This document shows positions 32,090-40,816 of a stretch of DNA of 64,000 nucleotides, in pieces. How positions within the stretch are numbered: position 1 is the first letter of the stretch; every line of letters starts with the position of its first letter. The DNA comes from Actinoplanes italicus. Its GTDB lineage: Bacteria > Actinomycetota > Actinomycetes > Mycobacteriales > Micromonosporaceae. The notes under the pieces were generated by a model that was not told the DNA's origin, searched no databases, and saw only the letters and a program-made list of their open reading frames with translations. The translations under genes and the position numbers were made by a program. The DNA lies in contig NZ_PVMZ01000004.1 of assembly GCF_003001815.1 (NCBI RefSeq), positions 434,001-498,000 of the forward strand, given 5' to 3'.

Positions 32090-32701
32090 ATGGGCGGTAC
32101 CCGGAACACCGTGATCGGCCGGCCCCGCGGCTTCGACACCGAGGAGGCGCTCGAATGCGCCATGCGCGTGTTCTGGGAGCAGGGTTACGAGGGCGCCAGC
32201 CTCACCGATCTGACCGGCGCCATGGGGATCACCAAAACCAGCATGTACGCGGCCTTCGGCAACAAGGAGCAGTTGTTCCACAAGGCCCTGCGGCGCTACA
32301 CCGACGGCCCGGCCGGCTACTTCGACGACGCCCTCGATCAGCCGACCGCGCGGGCGGTGGCCGAGGCGCTGCTGCGCGGGTCGGTACGCACCTCGACCCT
32401 GCCCGAGGGTTTCGCGGGATGCCTGACGATCCAGGGGGCACTCCCGGCATCCGACGAGAACCGCCCCGCGCACGACGCGCTCGTCCGGTTCCGCGCCGAA
32501 GCCGTCGCGCGGCTCGAGCAGCGGTTCCGCCGCGCCGCCGACGAGGGTGACCTGCCCGGCGGCACCGACCCGGAACGGCTGGCCCGCTATGTCATGACGC
32601 TCGGCTTCGGCATCCCGGTGCACGCCGCCACCGGCCTCGGCCGCGCCGAGCTCGACGAGATCGTCGACCAGGCGATGGCCTGCTGGCCGGGATCCGCCTG
32701 A
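32090..32701 (+). CDS. TetR/AcrR family transcriptional regulator
   Basis: The 203-residue product has the HTH at about 12-60 (ALECAMRVFWEQGYEGASLT, LTGAMGITKTSMYAAFGNKE) and a C-terminal domain like those of AcrR/TetR_C_11-type repressors (FAGCLTIQGALPASDENRP). That domain has one Cys in a position seen in oxidant- or electrophile-sensing relatives, but sensing is unproven. It diverges from GPP34, and S9-peptidase follows on the same strand. A 21-bp repeat at both promoters makes it their probable repressor. Confidence 0.85.
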   Translation: MGGTRNTVIGRPRGFDTEEALECAMRVFWEQGYEGASLTDLTGAMGITKTSMYAAFGNKEQLFHKALRRYTDGPAGYFDDALDQPTARAVAEALLRGSVRTSTLPEGFAGCLTIQGALPASDENRPAHDALVRFRAEAVARLEQRFRRAADEGDLPGGTDPERLARYVMTLGFGIPVHAATGLGRAELDEIVDQAMACWPGSA

Positions 32702-32728
32702 TCGCCGGCATCGCGGCTTCATCCCGGT

Positions 32729-32759
32729 TTGACTGTGTTGCGGGAACACGGTCTTGACT
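32729..32759 (+). promoter_or_regulatory. S9-peptidase promoter with 21-bp TetR-type operator
   Basis: TTGACT (32729-32734) is followed by ACTGTGT-N7-ACACGGT (32732-32752), then CTTGACT. It matches the GPP34 promoter block at 18 of 21 operator positions with the same -35 placement. Confidence 0.6.
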
Positions 32760-32789
32760 GGGCCGAGGACGACTTCGGGGAGCTGTCAC

Positions 32790-34709
32790 ATGAACAAGCC
32801 GACGAGTGGGCGGCCCACGGCGCGTTCCATCCCGGTGGAGGAGTTCTTCACCGACCCCGCATTCGCGAATCCCTCGATATCGCCTGACGGCACGAGGATC
32901 GCCTACCTCGCACCGGCACACGGACGGCGCAACGTGTGGGTCCGCCGCGTCGACGAGCAGCACGAGGACGCGGTGTGCGTCACCCACGACGCCCGGCGGG
33001 GCATCACGACCTACTACTGGCCGGACGACACGCGGTGGCTGCTGTACCTGCAGGACACCGACGGCAACGAGGACTGGCATCTGTACCGGGCCGACCTCGA
33101 GGCGCCCGACCGGGCACCGGTCGACCTGACTCCCCTGCCGCCGGGCTCGCGTGTCTTCGGCGCCGACGCGCTGCCGTCGCACCCCGGCAGCATGCTCGTC
33201 GCCATGAACAAGCGGCCGATCGCGATCGACCTGTTCCGGATCGACGTCGCCACCGGCGAGACGACGCTGCATCACGAGCAGGCCGATCCGGGCGAGAGTG
33301 TGCTGCTGGATCACTCCGGCGAACCCGCGTTCGCCGCACGGCTGGCGGCCGACGGAACACTCGAACTGTCCGCGATCGACCGCACGAGCGGCGAACGGCG
33401 GCTGCTGCGACGCCTCGGTGGCGCGGAATATCCGGTGGGCGTGCAGCCGCAGCTGGTGACCCCGGACGGCACCGGCCTGCTCGTCGGCGCCTACACCGGA
33501 TCCGACGACCTCCGGTTGCTGCGTCTCGACCGCGAGACCGGCGCCGAGACGGTCATCGCCGCGGTCGAGGGCCACAGCCTGGACATCCTGGGCACCATGG
33601 CGCCCGGCGTGCTCCCGCCCACGGTGTTCACCAGCCGCCGGACCGGGGAGGTCATCGCGGCCCGCTTCGTGGGCGACCGGCCACGCATCGAGGTCCTGGA
33701 CGATCGATTCGCCGAGGTGTACGCCGAGCTGGCGGCGCTCTCCGACGGCGTGCTCGGCACCCTCTCCTCGGACCTGAGCGAAAAGCGCTGGATCGCCACC
33801 TTCGTCCATGACCGCGACCCCGCCGTGACCTGGCTCTACGACCACGCGACCCGCGAGAGCCGCGTGCTGTTCCGGCCCTACCCGCACCTGGACCCGGCCG
33901 ACCTGGCGGCGATGGAGCCCGTGAGGTTCACCGCCCGTGACGGGTTGCCCCTGCACGGCTTCCTCACACTCCCGCCCGGCACCGCCCGGGAGGCGCTTCC
34001 CCTGGTGCTGCTGGTGCACGGCGGACCCTGGCTGCACGACACGTGGGGTTTCCATCCGCAGGCCCAGCTGCTGGCGAATCGCGGCTACGCCGTGCTGCAG
34101 GTCAACTTCCGCGGGTCCACCGGCTACGGCAGGCGGCACACGACCGCCGCGATCGGCGAGTTCGCCCGGGCCATGCACACCGACCTCATCGACGCCGCCG
34201 ACTGGGCGGTGGCGCGGGGTCACGCCGACCCGGCGCGGATCGGCATCATGGGCGGCTCCTACGGTGGCTACGCCGCGCTGATGGGCGCCGCACTGGAGCC
34301 CGGCTACTTCGCGGCCGCCGTCGACTACGTCGGTGTCTCCGACCTCGTGGGCTTCCTGCGGAACCTGCCGCCGTTCACCAGGCCGTACAACGTCAACAGC
34401 TGGTACGCCTACGTGGGCGATCCCGACGATCCGGCGGCCGAGGCCGACATGCGGTCGCGCTCACCGATCGCCATGATCGACAAGATCACGACGCCCCTGC
34501 TGGTGGCCCAGGGCGCCAACGACGCCCGCGTGGTGCAGGCCGAGGCCGACGGCATCGTCGAGCCCTTGCGGCGGCGCGGCGTTCCCGTCGAGCACCTGTT
34601 CGCCGCCGACGAGGGGCACGGCTTCGACAACACCGAGAATCAGGTCCGCCTGCACCGTGCGATCGAACGGCACTTCGCGCGATACCTGGGCGCCGGCTCG
34701 CCGGAGTGA
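32790..34709 (+). CDS. S9 family prolyl-oligopeptidase-type serine peptidase
   Basis: The 639-residue cytoplasmic product has an N-terminal beta-propeller (about 25-370, repeats such as SPDGTRIAYLAPAHG) and a C-terminal alpha/beta-hydrolase domain. The nucleophile is in GGSYGGYAALMG (Ser490), with Asp in QGANDARVV and His in DEGHGF. This is the layout of acylaminoacyl peptidases and prolyl oligopeptidases, which cleave short peptides. ATG 32790 follows GGGGAG. Its promoter shares the operator of GPP34. Confidence 0.9.
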   Translation: MNKPTSGRPTARSIPVEEFFTDPAFANPSISPDGTRIAYLAPAHGRRNVWVRRVDEQHEDAVCVTHDARRGITTYYWPDDTRWLLYLQDTDGNEDWHLYRADLEAPDRAPVDLTPLPPGSRVFGADALPSHPGSMLVAMNKRPIAIDLFRIDVATGETTLHHEQADPGESVLLDHSGEPAFAARLAADGTLELSAIDRTSGERRLLRRLGGAEYPVGVQPQLVTPDGTGLLVGAYTGSDDLRLLRLDRETGAETVIAAVEGHSLDILGTMAPGVLPPTVFTSRRTGEVIAARFVGDRPRIEVLDDRFAEVYAELAALSDGVLGTLSSDLSEKRWIATFVHDRDPAVTWLYDHATRESRVLFRPYPHLDPADLAAMEPVRFTARDGLPLHGFLTLPPGTAREALPLVLLVHGGPWLHDTWGFHPQAQLLANRGYAVLQVNFRGSTGYGRRHTTAAIGEFARAMHTDLIDAADWAVARGHADPARIGIMGGSYGGYAALMGAALEPGYFAAAVDYVGVSDLVGFLRNLPPFTRPYNVNSWYAYVGDPDDPAAEADMRSRSPIAMIDKITTPLLVAQGANDARVVQAEADGIVEPLRRRGVPVEHLFAADEGHGFDNTENQVRLHRAIERHFARYLGAGSPE

Positions 34710-34719
34710 GCGGTCGCCG

Positions 34720-35484
34720 TCAGGCGCCGGCCCGGTCCCCGTCGGCCGGTGCCGCACCTGCCTCGCGCCGCAGCCGCTGCGCGAGGATGCTCGCCCGGCC
34801 CAGCACGTCGACCTGGGCCGGGTTGTAGAGCGCGGCCACGGCGTCGACGAAGGTCTGACGGGTGACGTCCTCGCTGTGGGTCAGGTGCGCGGCCGGGTCG
34901 TTCAACCAGGGATAGTCGGCGAGCTGCCGGGCGATGACGCGAGCCAGCCGCTCGGCGACGTCCTGCCGGGCAGCCTCATCAGCGTCGGCCGCGAGCCGGT
35001 CGAACTCCGCGTTGACCGGGTCGGTGTCGGTCTCCACCATCCGGAGAACGTCCTTCATCGCCTCGTCGTCGTACAGCCGGGCGTGGATGTGCAGCAGCGA
35101 GCTGTCGGCCGCGGACAGGCGAGGGGCGACGGACTCGAAGCCGGCGGGCACGTCGGCCGCGATGCCGTCGCGCAGGATGACGGCGATGTCGGCGCGAGCC
35201 CTCTGCAGGCGCTCGACCTCGGCTGACAGCTCGGCGTCGACCTGCCGCAGGACGTCCGGGGCGATGTCGGTGCCCGAGCCGCCCGGCCCGATCCGCGACA
35301 GCGGGATGCCCAGCTCCACGAGGCGCCGGATGCGCAGCAGGCAGGCGAGGTCGCGGGCGCCGTACTGCTTGTAGCCGTTGTACCGGCGTTCCGGCTCCTC
35401 GAGCAGGCCGAGCCGGTGATAGTGCCGGACGGCGTTCACCGTGGTGCCGGCGAGCTCGGCGAGCTGCCGCGTGCTCCAGGCCAC
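34720..35484 (-). CDS. MerR-family regulator with long C-terminal domain
   Basis: The 254-residue product has an N-terminal HTH (RQLAELAGTTVNAVRHYHRL, NGYKQYGARDLACLLRIRRL) and a coiled dimerisation helix. A helical C-terminal domain of about 130 residues (HARLYDDEAMKDVLRMVETD) resembles TipAS-like effector domains, though it lacks the Cys that TipA uses to bind thiopeptides. GTG 35484 follows GGGGGAG at 5 bp. It is divergent from the luciferase-like gene 35621, a possible target. Confidence 0.8.
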   Translation of the reverse strand: MAWSTRQLAELAGTTVNAVRHYHRLGLLEEPERRYNGYKQYGARDLACLLRIRRLVELGIPLSRIGPGGSGTDIAPDVLRQVDAELSAEVERLQRARADIAVILRDGIAADVPAGFESVAPRLSAADSSLLHIHARLYDDEAMKDVLRMVETDTDPVNAEFDRLAADADEAARQDVAERLARVIARQLADYPWLNDPAAHLTHSEDVTRQTFVDAVAALYNPAQVDVLGRASILAQRLRREAGAAPADGDRAGA

Positions 35485-35620
35485 ATCGTCTCCCCCGCTG
35501 CCTCACCGCGCATGCGGCACCGAGGTGACGACTTCTGTTCCGATCGGTGCCGAACGAACCGTAACACCTCACGCTCCCAGCCCGGGGAACAAGCACGGCC
35601 CTGGTGACGCTGGACCTGTG

Positions 35621-36676
35621 GTGATCGACCACCCACCGCGCCTGTCTCTGCTGGACCGGTCCCGGACCCGTGCCGGTGAGACCGAGGCCGCGTCGCTGCG
35701 GGGCACGGTCGCCCGAGCGGTCCACGCCGAACGGCTCGGGTACCACCGGTTCTGGGTCGCCGAACACCACGGGGTTCCCGGGATCGCCGGATCCGCACCG
35801 GCGGTGCTGCTGGCGGCCGTCGCCGGCGCGACGACGACCGTCCGGATCGGCTCGGCCGGCGTGATGCTGCCCCACCACCAGCCACTCGTCGTCGCCGAGC
35901 AGTTCGCCACACTGTCCGCCTTCGCGCCCGGCCGGGTCGACCTGGGGCTCGGCCGGTCACCGGGTTTCACCGCACCGGTACGCCGCGCGTTGCGGCAGAC
36001 CGACGGCGACTTCTCGGCCGACATCGTCGAACTGCGCGAATTCCTCACCGGGACCGCCGAGATCACCCTGCACCCACGACCGCCGGCACCCCTGCCGCTG
36101 TACGTGCTGGCCACCGGAACCGGCCTGGGCGTGGCGGCCGGGCTCGGGCTACCGGTGATCGTGGGTGGCCCCCTGCTCGGGATCGGCGGCGACCCGGAGC
36201 CGGGGCTCGCGGCGCTGGCCGGATACCGGCGCGCCTTCCGGCCCTCGCCACAGCAACCGGAGCCGTGGGTGGCGATCAGTGTGGACGTGCTGGTCGCCGA
36301 CACCGCCGCCGAAGCCGCCGACCTGCTCCTGCCCGAGGCTTGGGCGATGGCACGAAGCCGTACGACCGGGGAATTCCCGCCCCTGGAACCGGTCGACGTC
36401 ATCCGCGCCGCGAGCCGCACGCCGCGCCAGCAGCGATATCTCGACCAGACCGCCGCCGCGGCGATCACCGGCACGCCGGCCCGGGTGGGGAGCGCACTCG
36501 CCGAGCTGCTCGACCGCACCGGAGCGGCCGAGCTCGTCGCCACGGGCAGCACCTTCGACCGCGCCGCCCTCGCCGCCTCGGACGCCGAGCTGGCCGCACT
36601 GTTCGCCCGCCCGCCGGCGCACCCAGGCGTCGGGCTGCCGGCTCTGCAACTGCCGGAACCCGATCACGCGCGGTAG
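35621..36676 (+). CDS. LLM-class flavin-dependent oxidoreductase (MsnO8-like)
   Basis: The 351-residue product has a TIM-barrel of the bacterial luciferase family. Visible features are PPRLSLLDRSRTRAGETEAA, YHRFWVAEHHGVPGIAGSAP (the AEHH signature), RIGSAGVMLPHHQPLVVAEQ and FAPGRVDLGLGRSPG. The AEHH and LLPHHxPL motifs mark the subgroup that includes MsnO8-type monooxygenases. It uses reduced FMN; the substrate is unknown. Start is GTG 35621 or the adjacent GTG 35618. Confidence 0.85.
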   Translation: MIDHPPRLSLLDRSRTRAGETEAASLRGTVARAVHAERLGYHRFWVAEHHGVPGIAGSAPAVLLAAVAGATTTVRIGSAGVMLPHHQPLVVAEQFATLSAFAPGRVDLGLGRSPGFTAPVRRALRQTDGDFSADIVELREFLTGTAEITLHPRPPAPLPLYVLATGTGLGVAAGLGLPVIVGGPLLGIGGDPEPGLAALAGYRRAFRPSPQQPEPWVAISVDVLVADTAAEAADLLLPEAWAMARSRTTGEFPPLEPVDVIRAASRTPRQQRYLDQTAAAAITGTPARVGSALAELLDRTGAAELVATGSTFDRAALAASDAELAALFARPPAHPGVGLPALQLPEPDHAR

Positions 36677-36720
36677 GTCTGGCTTCTGCTCGTCCCACGG
36701 GCCGGCGACAGCCGCCGGGG

Positions 36721-37362
36721 TCACTGCGGGCCGGGTCGCAGGCCGGCCTCGCGCGCGAGCAGGGCCGCCTCGGTACGGTTGGCGCAGTCCAGCTTGACCA
36801 GCAGCCGCGAGACGTGGCCCTTCACGGTGGCCTCGGACAGGTGCAGCCGGCGTCCGATCCGGTGGTTCGACCAGCCCTCACCGAGACCCTCCAGGACCTC
36901 GCGCTCCCGCTCGGTCAGGTTGGCGCACACGTCCCGGGCACTGCGGCGCGGCCCGGCGCCGGCCGTCAGCCGCTGCGCCGCCACCGGTGACAGCACGACG
37001 TTGCCGGCCGCGGCCACCCGCACCATGTCGGCCAGCTCCTCCGGTGAGGTCGACTTGACCAGGAACCCGACAGCGCCCGCACGCAGCGCGCGCAGCACGT
37101 ACTCGTCCAGGTCGAAGGTCGTCAGCGCGACCATCCGCGGGGGCCGGGGCATCGTGGCGATGCGCTCGATCGCGGTGAGCCCGTCGACGCCGGGCATCCG
37201 CAGGTCGATCAGCATCACGTCGGGCCGCAGCCGGGCGGCGGCCGCCACCGCGCCGGCGCCGTCGTACTCCTCGCCCACGACCTCCAGACCGGCGGCCGTC
37301 AGGATGGTCCGCAGGTGGGCGCAGACCATGCGCTCGTCGTCGACCAGCACGACCCGGGTCAT
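36721..37362 (-). CDS. NarL/FixJ-family response regulator
   Basis: The 213-residue product has a receiver domain (acidic pocket DDE at about 8-10, phosphoacceptor Asp53 in MLIDLRMPG, Thr in ALTTFD, Lys in FLVKSTSPEE) and a LuxR-type HTH (about 148-205: LTEREREVLEGLGEG, SEATVKGHVSRLL). Its ATG overlaps the kinase stop in ATGA, so the pair is co-translated. Target genes are not evident; the divergent DUF418 gene beyond the kinase is a candidate. Confidence 0.9.
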   Translation of the reverse strand: MTRVVLVDDERMVCAHLRTILTAAGLEVVGEEYDGAGAVAAAARLRPDVMLIDLRMPGVDGLTAIERIATMPRPPRMVALTTFDLDEYVLRALRAGAVGFLVKSTSPEELADMVRVAAAGNVVLSPVAAQRLTAGAGPRRSARDVCANLTEREREVLEGLGEGWSNHRIGRRLHLSEATVKGHVSRLLVKLDCANRTEAALLAREAGLRPGPQ

Positions 37363-38501
37363 CCGCGGGCCGCCGTCGGCACATAGATCGGCAGGGTCGC
37401 CGACACGGCGAAGCCACCGTCGGGGGTGGATCCGGCCGTCAGCGTGCCGCCGACCACCTCCACCCGCCGGCGCAGCCCGTCGAGGCCGCTGCCGCCGCCG
37501 GCCCCGGCGAGATCCGGGTCGGGCACGCGTAGCCGGGGCGTGTTCGAGACGGTCGCGTGCACACCGTCGGCGGCGTACCGCACGGCCACGCAGGCCCCCG
37601 CACCAGGCGCGTGCTTGTGCACATTCGTCAGCGACTCCTGCACCAGCCGGAACAGGGTCCGCCGGACCGTCGGCGCCACCATGGCCGGATCACCGTCCTC
37701 CACCAGCCGCACCGGAAGGCCGACCGCCCGGGAGTCGGCCACGAGCCTGGCCAGGCCGGGTTCTACGGCGACGTCCGTCGCGTCCTCGCCCCGGCGCAGC
37801 ACCCCGACCAGGTCACGTAGTTCGGACAGCGCCTGGCACCCGGCCACCCGCATCTCCTCGGCCGCGGCCCGTGCGGCCGGATCGGCGGTGCTCACCCGCA
37901 ACGCGCCGGCCTGCAGCACGATCAGGTTGATCCGGTGCGTGACCACGTCGTGCATCTCCCCGGCCAGCCTGACCCGCTCGTCGGCGCGCGCCCGCTCGGC
38001 GAGCAGCAGCCGCTCGCGTTCGGCCCGCTCGGCCCGCTCGGTCAGCTCCGCCACCAGGTCGCTGCGGGCCCGGGCGAGGTTGCGGCGGGCCCGGACGTAC
38101 AGTCCGAGCAGCGCCGACGACAGGATCACCAGGGGCGCGGAGAACGGGTCCGCGACGGTCCAGGCCTGGGCGCCGGCGAGGAACGCCACGGTCAGCACGG
38201 CGATCACCGCCCACTGGCGCCGGCGCGGCTCACCACCGTGGGCGGTGACGGCGAAGGGTGCGGGCAGCGCGGCCCACGCCGGCGCGACGATGCTGATCAT
38301 GGCGATCATCAGGACCATGGTGTACGGGCGCCGGCGGCGCATCAGCAGCAGGACCGCCGCGGCCACCTGGGCGGCCACGTAGACCCACACCGGAGCGGCG
38401 ATCAGATGCGTGCTGCCCGCCGGACGGCTCAGCTCCAGGGTCACCCCGGCAGCCGCGGCCACCACCGTCACGAGCACGTCGACGGCGGTCGCAAGCCCCA
38501 T
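37359..38501 (-). CDS. Sensor histidine kinase (HisKA_3 type)
   Basis: The 380-residue product has about four to five N-terminal membrane helices (about 1-145) and a coiled linker (AELTERAERAERERLLLAER). The phosphoacceptor H-box is RLAGEMHDVVTHRINLI, followed by a HATPase_c domain (N-box ESLTNVHKHAPGAG, G-box GGSGLDGLRRRVE). It phosphorylates the overlapping NarL-type regulator. With no sizeable extracellular domain it probably senses a membrane-associated signal. ATG 38501 gives a proper membrane N terminus. Confidence 0.85.
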   Translation of the reverse strand: MGLATAVDVLVTVVAAAAGVTLELSRPAGSTHLIAAPVWVYVAAQVAAAVLLLMRRRRPYTMVLMIAMISIVAPAWAALPAPFAVTAHGGEPRRRQWAVIAVLTVAFLAGAQAWTVADPFSAPLVILSSALLGLYVRARRNLARARSDLVAELTERAERAERERLLLAERARADERVRLAGEMHDVVTHRINLIVLQAGALRVSTADPAARAAAEEMRVAGCQALSELRDLVGVLRRGEDATDVAVEPGLARLVADSRAVGLPVRLVEDGDPAMVAPTVRRTLFRLVQESLTNVHKHAPGAGACVAVRYAADGVHATVSNTPRLRVPDPDLAGAGGGSGLDGLRRRVEVVGGTLTAGSTPDGGFAVSATLPIYVPTAARG

Positions 38502-38656
38502 GGCCGAAGCGTAGTAGGACCTCGCGGCAGCGCAACCGGGCCACGACTTTCGTCGCTTCCCACCCCCGACGATGGTCGCGGCCGGGCCCGGTGGCCGGGC
38601 AGTGCCGGGTTGACTGACGTCGATGGGGGTGACCCACCGACCCGGAAGGCGGCCAG

Positions 38657-39685
38657 ATGACGGCGGACGTGTCCACCGCGGGGCCACGCATCGACGCGCT
38701 CGACACACTGCGCGGCTTCGCGCTCTGCGGCATCCTGATCATCAACATCTACCAGCAGGTGGTCTTCGGCGGGCAGGCCGCCGGCACCGCCCCGCGGATG
38801 CCGATCGCGGTGCAGCTGCTGTTCTACGAACGGTTCTACCCGATCTTCTCGATCCTGTTCGGCATCGGGTTCGGCATCTTCCTGCGGCGCGCGGCCACCC
38901 GGACCGCACGGCCGCGGGTCGTGCTGGCCCGGCGGCTGGTGATCCTGCTGGTCATCGGCGTCGTGCACTTCCTCTTCCATCCCGGAGAGGCACTCACGGC
39001 GTACGCGCTGGCGGGTCTGATCGTGTTGTTGCCCCTGAGTTTCGCCGGCGGGCGCACCGCGCTGGTGGTGGCGGTCGTGCTGCTGTTCGTCGGGGCGCAG
39101 CTCGTCGTCGGGTTCGGCCCGATCCCCGGCCTGCTCGCCCTCGGCTACGCCCTGGCCGCTCTCGGAGTCCCGGCGGGCCTGGAGCGTCACACCGGACGCA
39201 TCGCGATCACGTTCGCCGTCTGCACCGCCCTGGCCGTCGCCTGGATCGTGCTCGCGCTGCGCGGCGTCGATCCGCCGTTCGTGAACGTGACCGGCGGCCC
39301 CGGAGGCGGGGTCAGCCTGCTCGGCCCGCTCGCCGGCATCGTCACCGGCCTCGCCTACTGCTGCGGGCTGCTCCTGCTGCTGCGCACACCGGCCGGCCCG
39401 GCGCTGTCCGCGGTGCTGTCGCCGATGGGCCGGATGGCCCTGACCAACTATCTCGGCGCGACCGTGCTGTTCCTGCTCGCGGGTCCGGCGATCGGCATCG
39501 ACGACACCGGCGACCTGCCACGGATCATCGGCCTGACCGTTGCCATCATCGCCGTTCAGGCGGTGTGGAGCGTGCTGTGGCTGCGCGCGTTCCGGTACGG
39601 ACCGGCCGAGTGGGCGTGGCGCTGCCTGACCTGGTGGCAACGCGCCCCGATCCGCCGCCGGCCGGCCGTCTCGGCCGAGCGGTAG
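38657..39685 (+). CDS. DUF418 / YeiB-type membrane protein
   Basis: The 342-residue product has about nine to ten membrane helices. Its N terminus 'RIDALDTLRGFALCGILIIN' is characteristic of YeiB-like DUF418 proteins, followed by FYERFYPIFSILFGIGFGIF and, near the end, PMGRMALTNYL and a terminal Arg-rich tail (APIRRRPAV). The function of the family is unknown, possibly acyl transfer or transport. It diverges from the kinase gene. Confidence 0.85.
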   Translation: MTADVSTAGPRIDALDTLRGFALCGILIINIYQQVVFGGQAAGTAPRMPIAVQLLFYERFYPIFSILFGIGFGIFLRRAATRTARPRVVLARRLVILLVIGVVHFLFHPGEALTAYALAGLIVLLPLSFAGGRTALVVAVVLLFVGAQLVVGFGPIPGLLALGYALAALGVPAGLERHTGRIAITFAVCTALAVAWIVLALRGVDPPFVNVTGGPGGGVSLLGPLAGIVTGLAYCCGLLLLLRTPAGPALSAVLSPMGRMALTNYLGATVLFLLAGPAIGIDDTGDLPRIIGLTVAIIAVQAVWSVLWLRAFRYGPAEWAWRCLTWWQRAPIRRRPAVSAER

Positions 39686-39713
39686 GCCTCGTCTCGGGTC
39701 GCGCTGGCCGGCG

Positions 39714-39827
39714 TCAGGCGCCGGGCGTACCGGTCAGCGCCCCGGCACCGGAGGACTCGCAGAGGCCGAGGTCCACGGCGTCGATGACGAAGGTTCGGGA
39801 CCGGGTCCGGGTCAGGGCCTCGGTCAC
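39714..39827 (-). pseudogene. STAS-domain (anti-anti-sigma) stub overlapping RsbW-like gene
   Basis: A GTG overlaps the stop of the RsbW-like gene as GTGA (39827-39824) and opens a 37-codon frame. It reads TFVIDAVDLGLCESSGAGAL in its centre, the recognisable core of STAS anti-sigma antagonists (V-D-x-s-x-l-x-f-x-D/E-S-S-G), then stops at 39714. A functional STAS domain needs about 100 residues, so this is the remains of an RsbV-like partner cut at both ends. It may be a decayed operon or a deletion scar. Confidence 0.5.
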
Positions 39828-40243
39828 CTGACCGTGCCGACTCGGAGGGCCGGGTCGTCAAGGTCCGGGTAGGGCCGCAGTTCGGCCCGTACGCGTTTGC
39901 CGCCCTCGTGTTCCTCGATGTGCCAGCGGTGGGTCAGCGCCTCGACCAGCATCAACCCGCGCCCGCCACGGCTGTCCGGGTCCCGGCGGCGAGGGAGGAC
40001 GGAGGAGCCGTCGGCGACCGAGACGATCACCTGATTCCCGTACGCCTCGAGCCCCAGCACCACCGAGCCGGATCCATGCTGGACGGCGTTGGTCACGAGT
40101 TCGCTGACCACCACGGCGACATCCTCGGCCCACGCATCGTCGGCGTAGCCCCACACGATCAGCACGCCGACGACCGCTTTGCGGCAGGTCCGTGGTGAAT
40201 CAGGACCGATCGGCACATCGAAGTGTGCGGTCAGAGTGGACAT
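39824..40243 (-). CDS. RsbW/SpoIIAB-like anti-sigma factor ATPase
   Basis: The 139-residue product is a single HATPase_c_2 domain: VVVSELVTNAVQHGSGSV (N-box), VIVSVADGSS (G1), GGRGLMLVEALTHRWH (G2). The size and absence of a membrane part match the many actinobacterial RsbW-like serine kinases that hold sigma factors or phosphorylate STAS proteins. A STAS remnant overlaps its stop. No sigma-factor gene is nearby. ATG 40243 fits the family; GTG 40258 is possible. Confidence 0.85.
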   Translation of the reverse strand: MSTLTAHFDVPIGPDSPRTCRKAVVGVLIVWGYADDAWAEDVAVVVSELVTNAVQHGSGSVVLGLEAYGNQVIVSVADGSSVLPRRRDPDSRGGRGLMLVEALTHRWHIEEHEGGKRVRAELRPYPDLDDPALRVGTVR

Positions 40244-40409
40244 CCCGGCACCCGCCACCTAGCACTGCGCCACGACAACGACGGGTGCGTCGGATGACCC
40301 GTCGCCCAGGTCAAAGGAAACCACACAGGCGCCCGTGCACCCAACGCTCCGGGGAGGGCAGCGGACCCTATGGACGACATGCGGCCGAAGTATCCGCAGC
40401 ATGACCATG

Positions 40410-40445
40410 TTGCCGATAGCCCGATCAACTGTATATTGACCGCCA
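40410..40445 (+). promoter_or_regulatory. Promoter giving a probably leaderless PadR mRNA
   Basis: TTGCCG (40410-40415), a 16-bp spacer and TATATT (40432-40437) form a good -35/-10 pair. Only 7 bp separate the -10 from ATG 40445, so transcription would begin at the start codon. The AT-rich ACTGTATATTGA may also carry the PadR operator. Confidence 0.55.
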
Positions 40446-40786
40446 TGGCAGGCATGCAGCGACCGAGCTTTCTCATTCTGTCGGCGCTCGCCGTGGAACC
40501 GCTGCACGGCTATGCGGTGATCAAGGAAGTGACGCGGTTGTCCGCCGGCACGGTTCGCCTCGCCGCCGGCACGCTGTACGCGGCACTCGACCGTCTCGCC
40601 GAGGAGGGCCTGATCGAGGTCGACCGCGAGGAGACCATCGACGGCAGGCTCCGTCGCTATTACCGGCTCACCACTCCGGGCGCCTCCGCGCTGGCCGCCG
40701 AGGCCGAGCAGATGCGGCGCGACGCGCGGATGGTCACCCAGCGGCTGCGGCGGGCGGGCCCGGCCGCCGCTCCCGAGCCTGCCTGA
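40445..40786 (+). CDS. PadR-family transcriptional regulator
   Basis: The 113-residue product has the PadR winged helix: QRPSFLILSALAVEPLHGYA at the N terminus, GTVRLAAGTLYAALDRLAEE (recognition helix) and a DGRLRRYYRLTTPG wing, then a short dimerisation helix. It probably represses itself and the membrane-protein gene 30 bp downstream, the usual PadR arrangement. ATG 40445 lies 7 bp after the -10. Confidence 0.9.
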   Translation: MAGMQRPSFLILSALAVEPLHGYAVIKEVTRLSAGTVRLAAGTLYAALDRLAEEGLIEVDREETIDGRLRRYYRLTTPGASALAAEAEQMRRDARMVTQRLRRAGPAAAPEPA

Positions 40787-40816
40787 CCGCCGTCCATGAC
40801 CATCGAAGGACATCCG

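Noticed and set aside
38468..39640. 390-codon minus-strand frame opposite DUF418 gene
   Set aside because: Gln/Glu/Asp/Gly-rich antisense shadow, no start signal.
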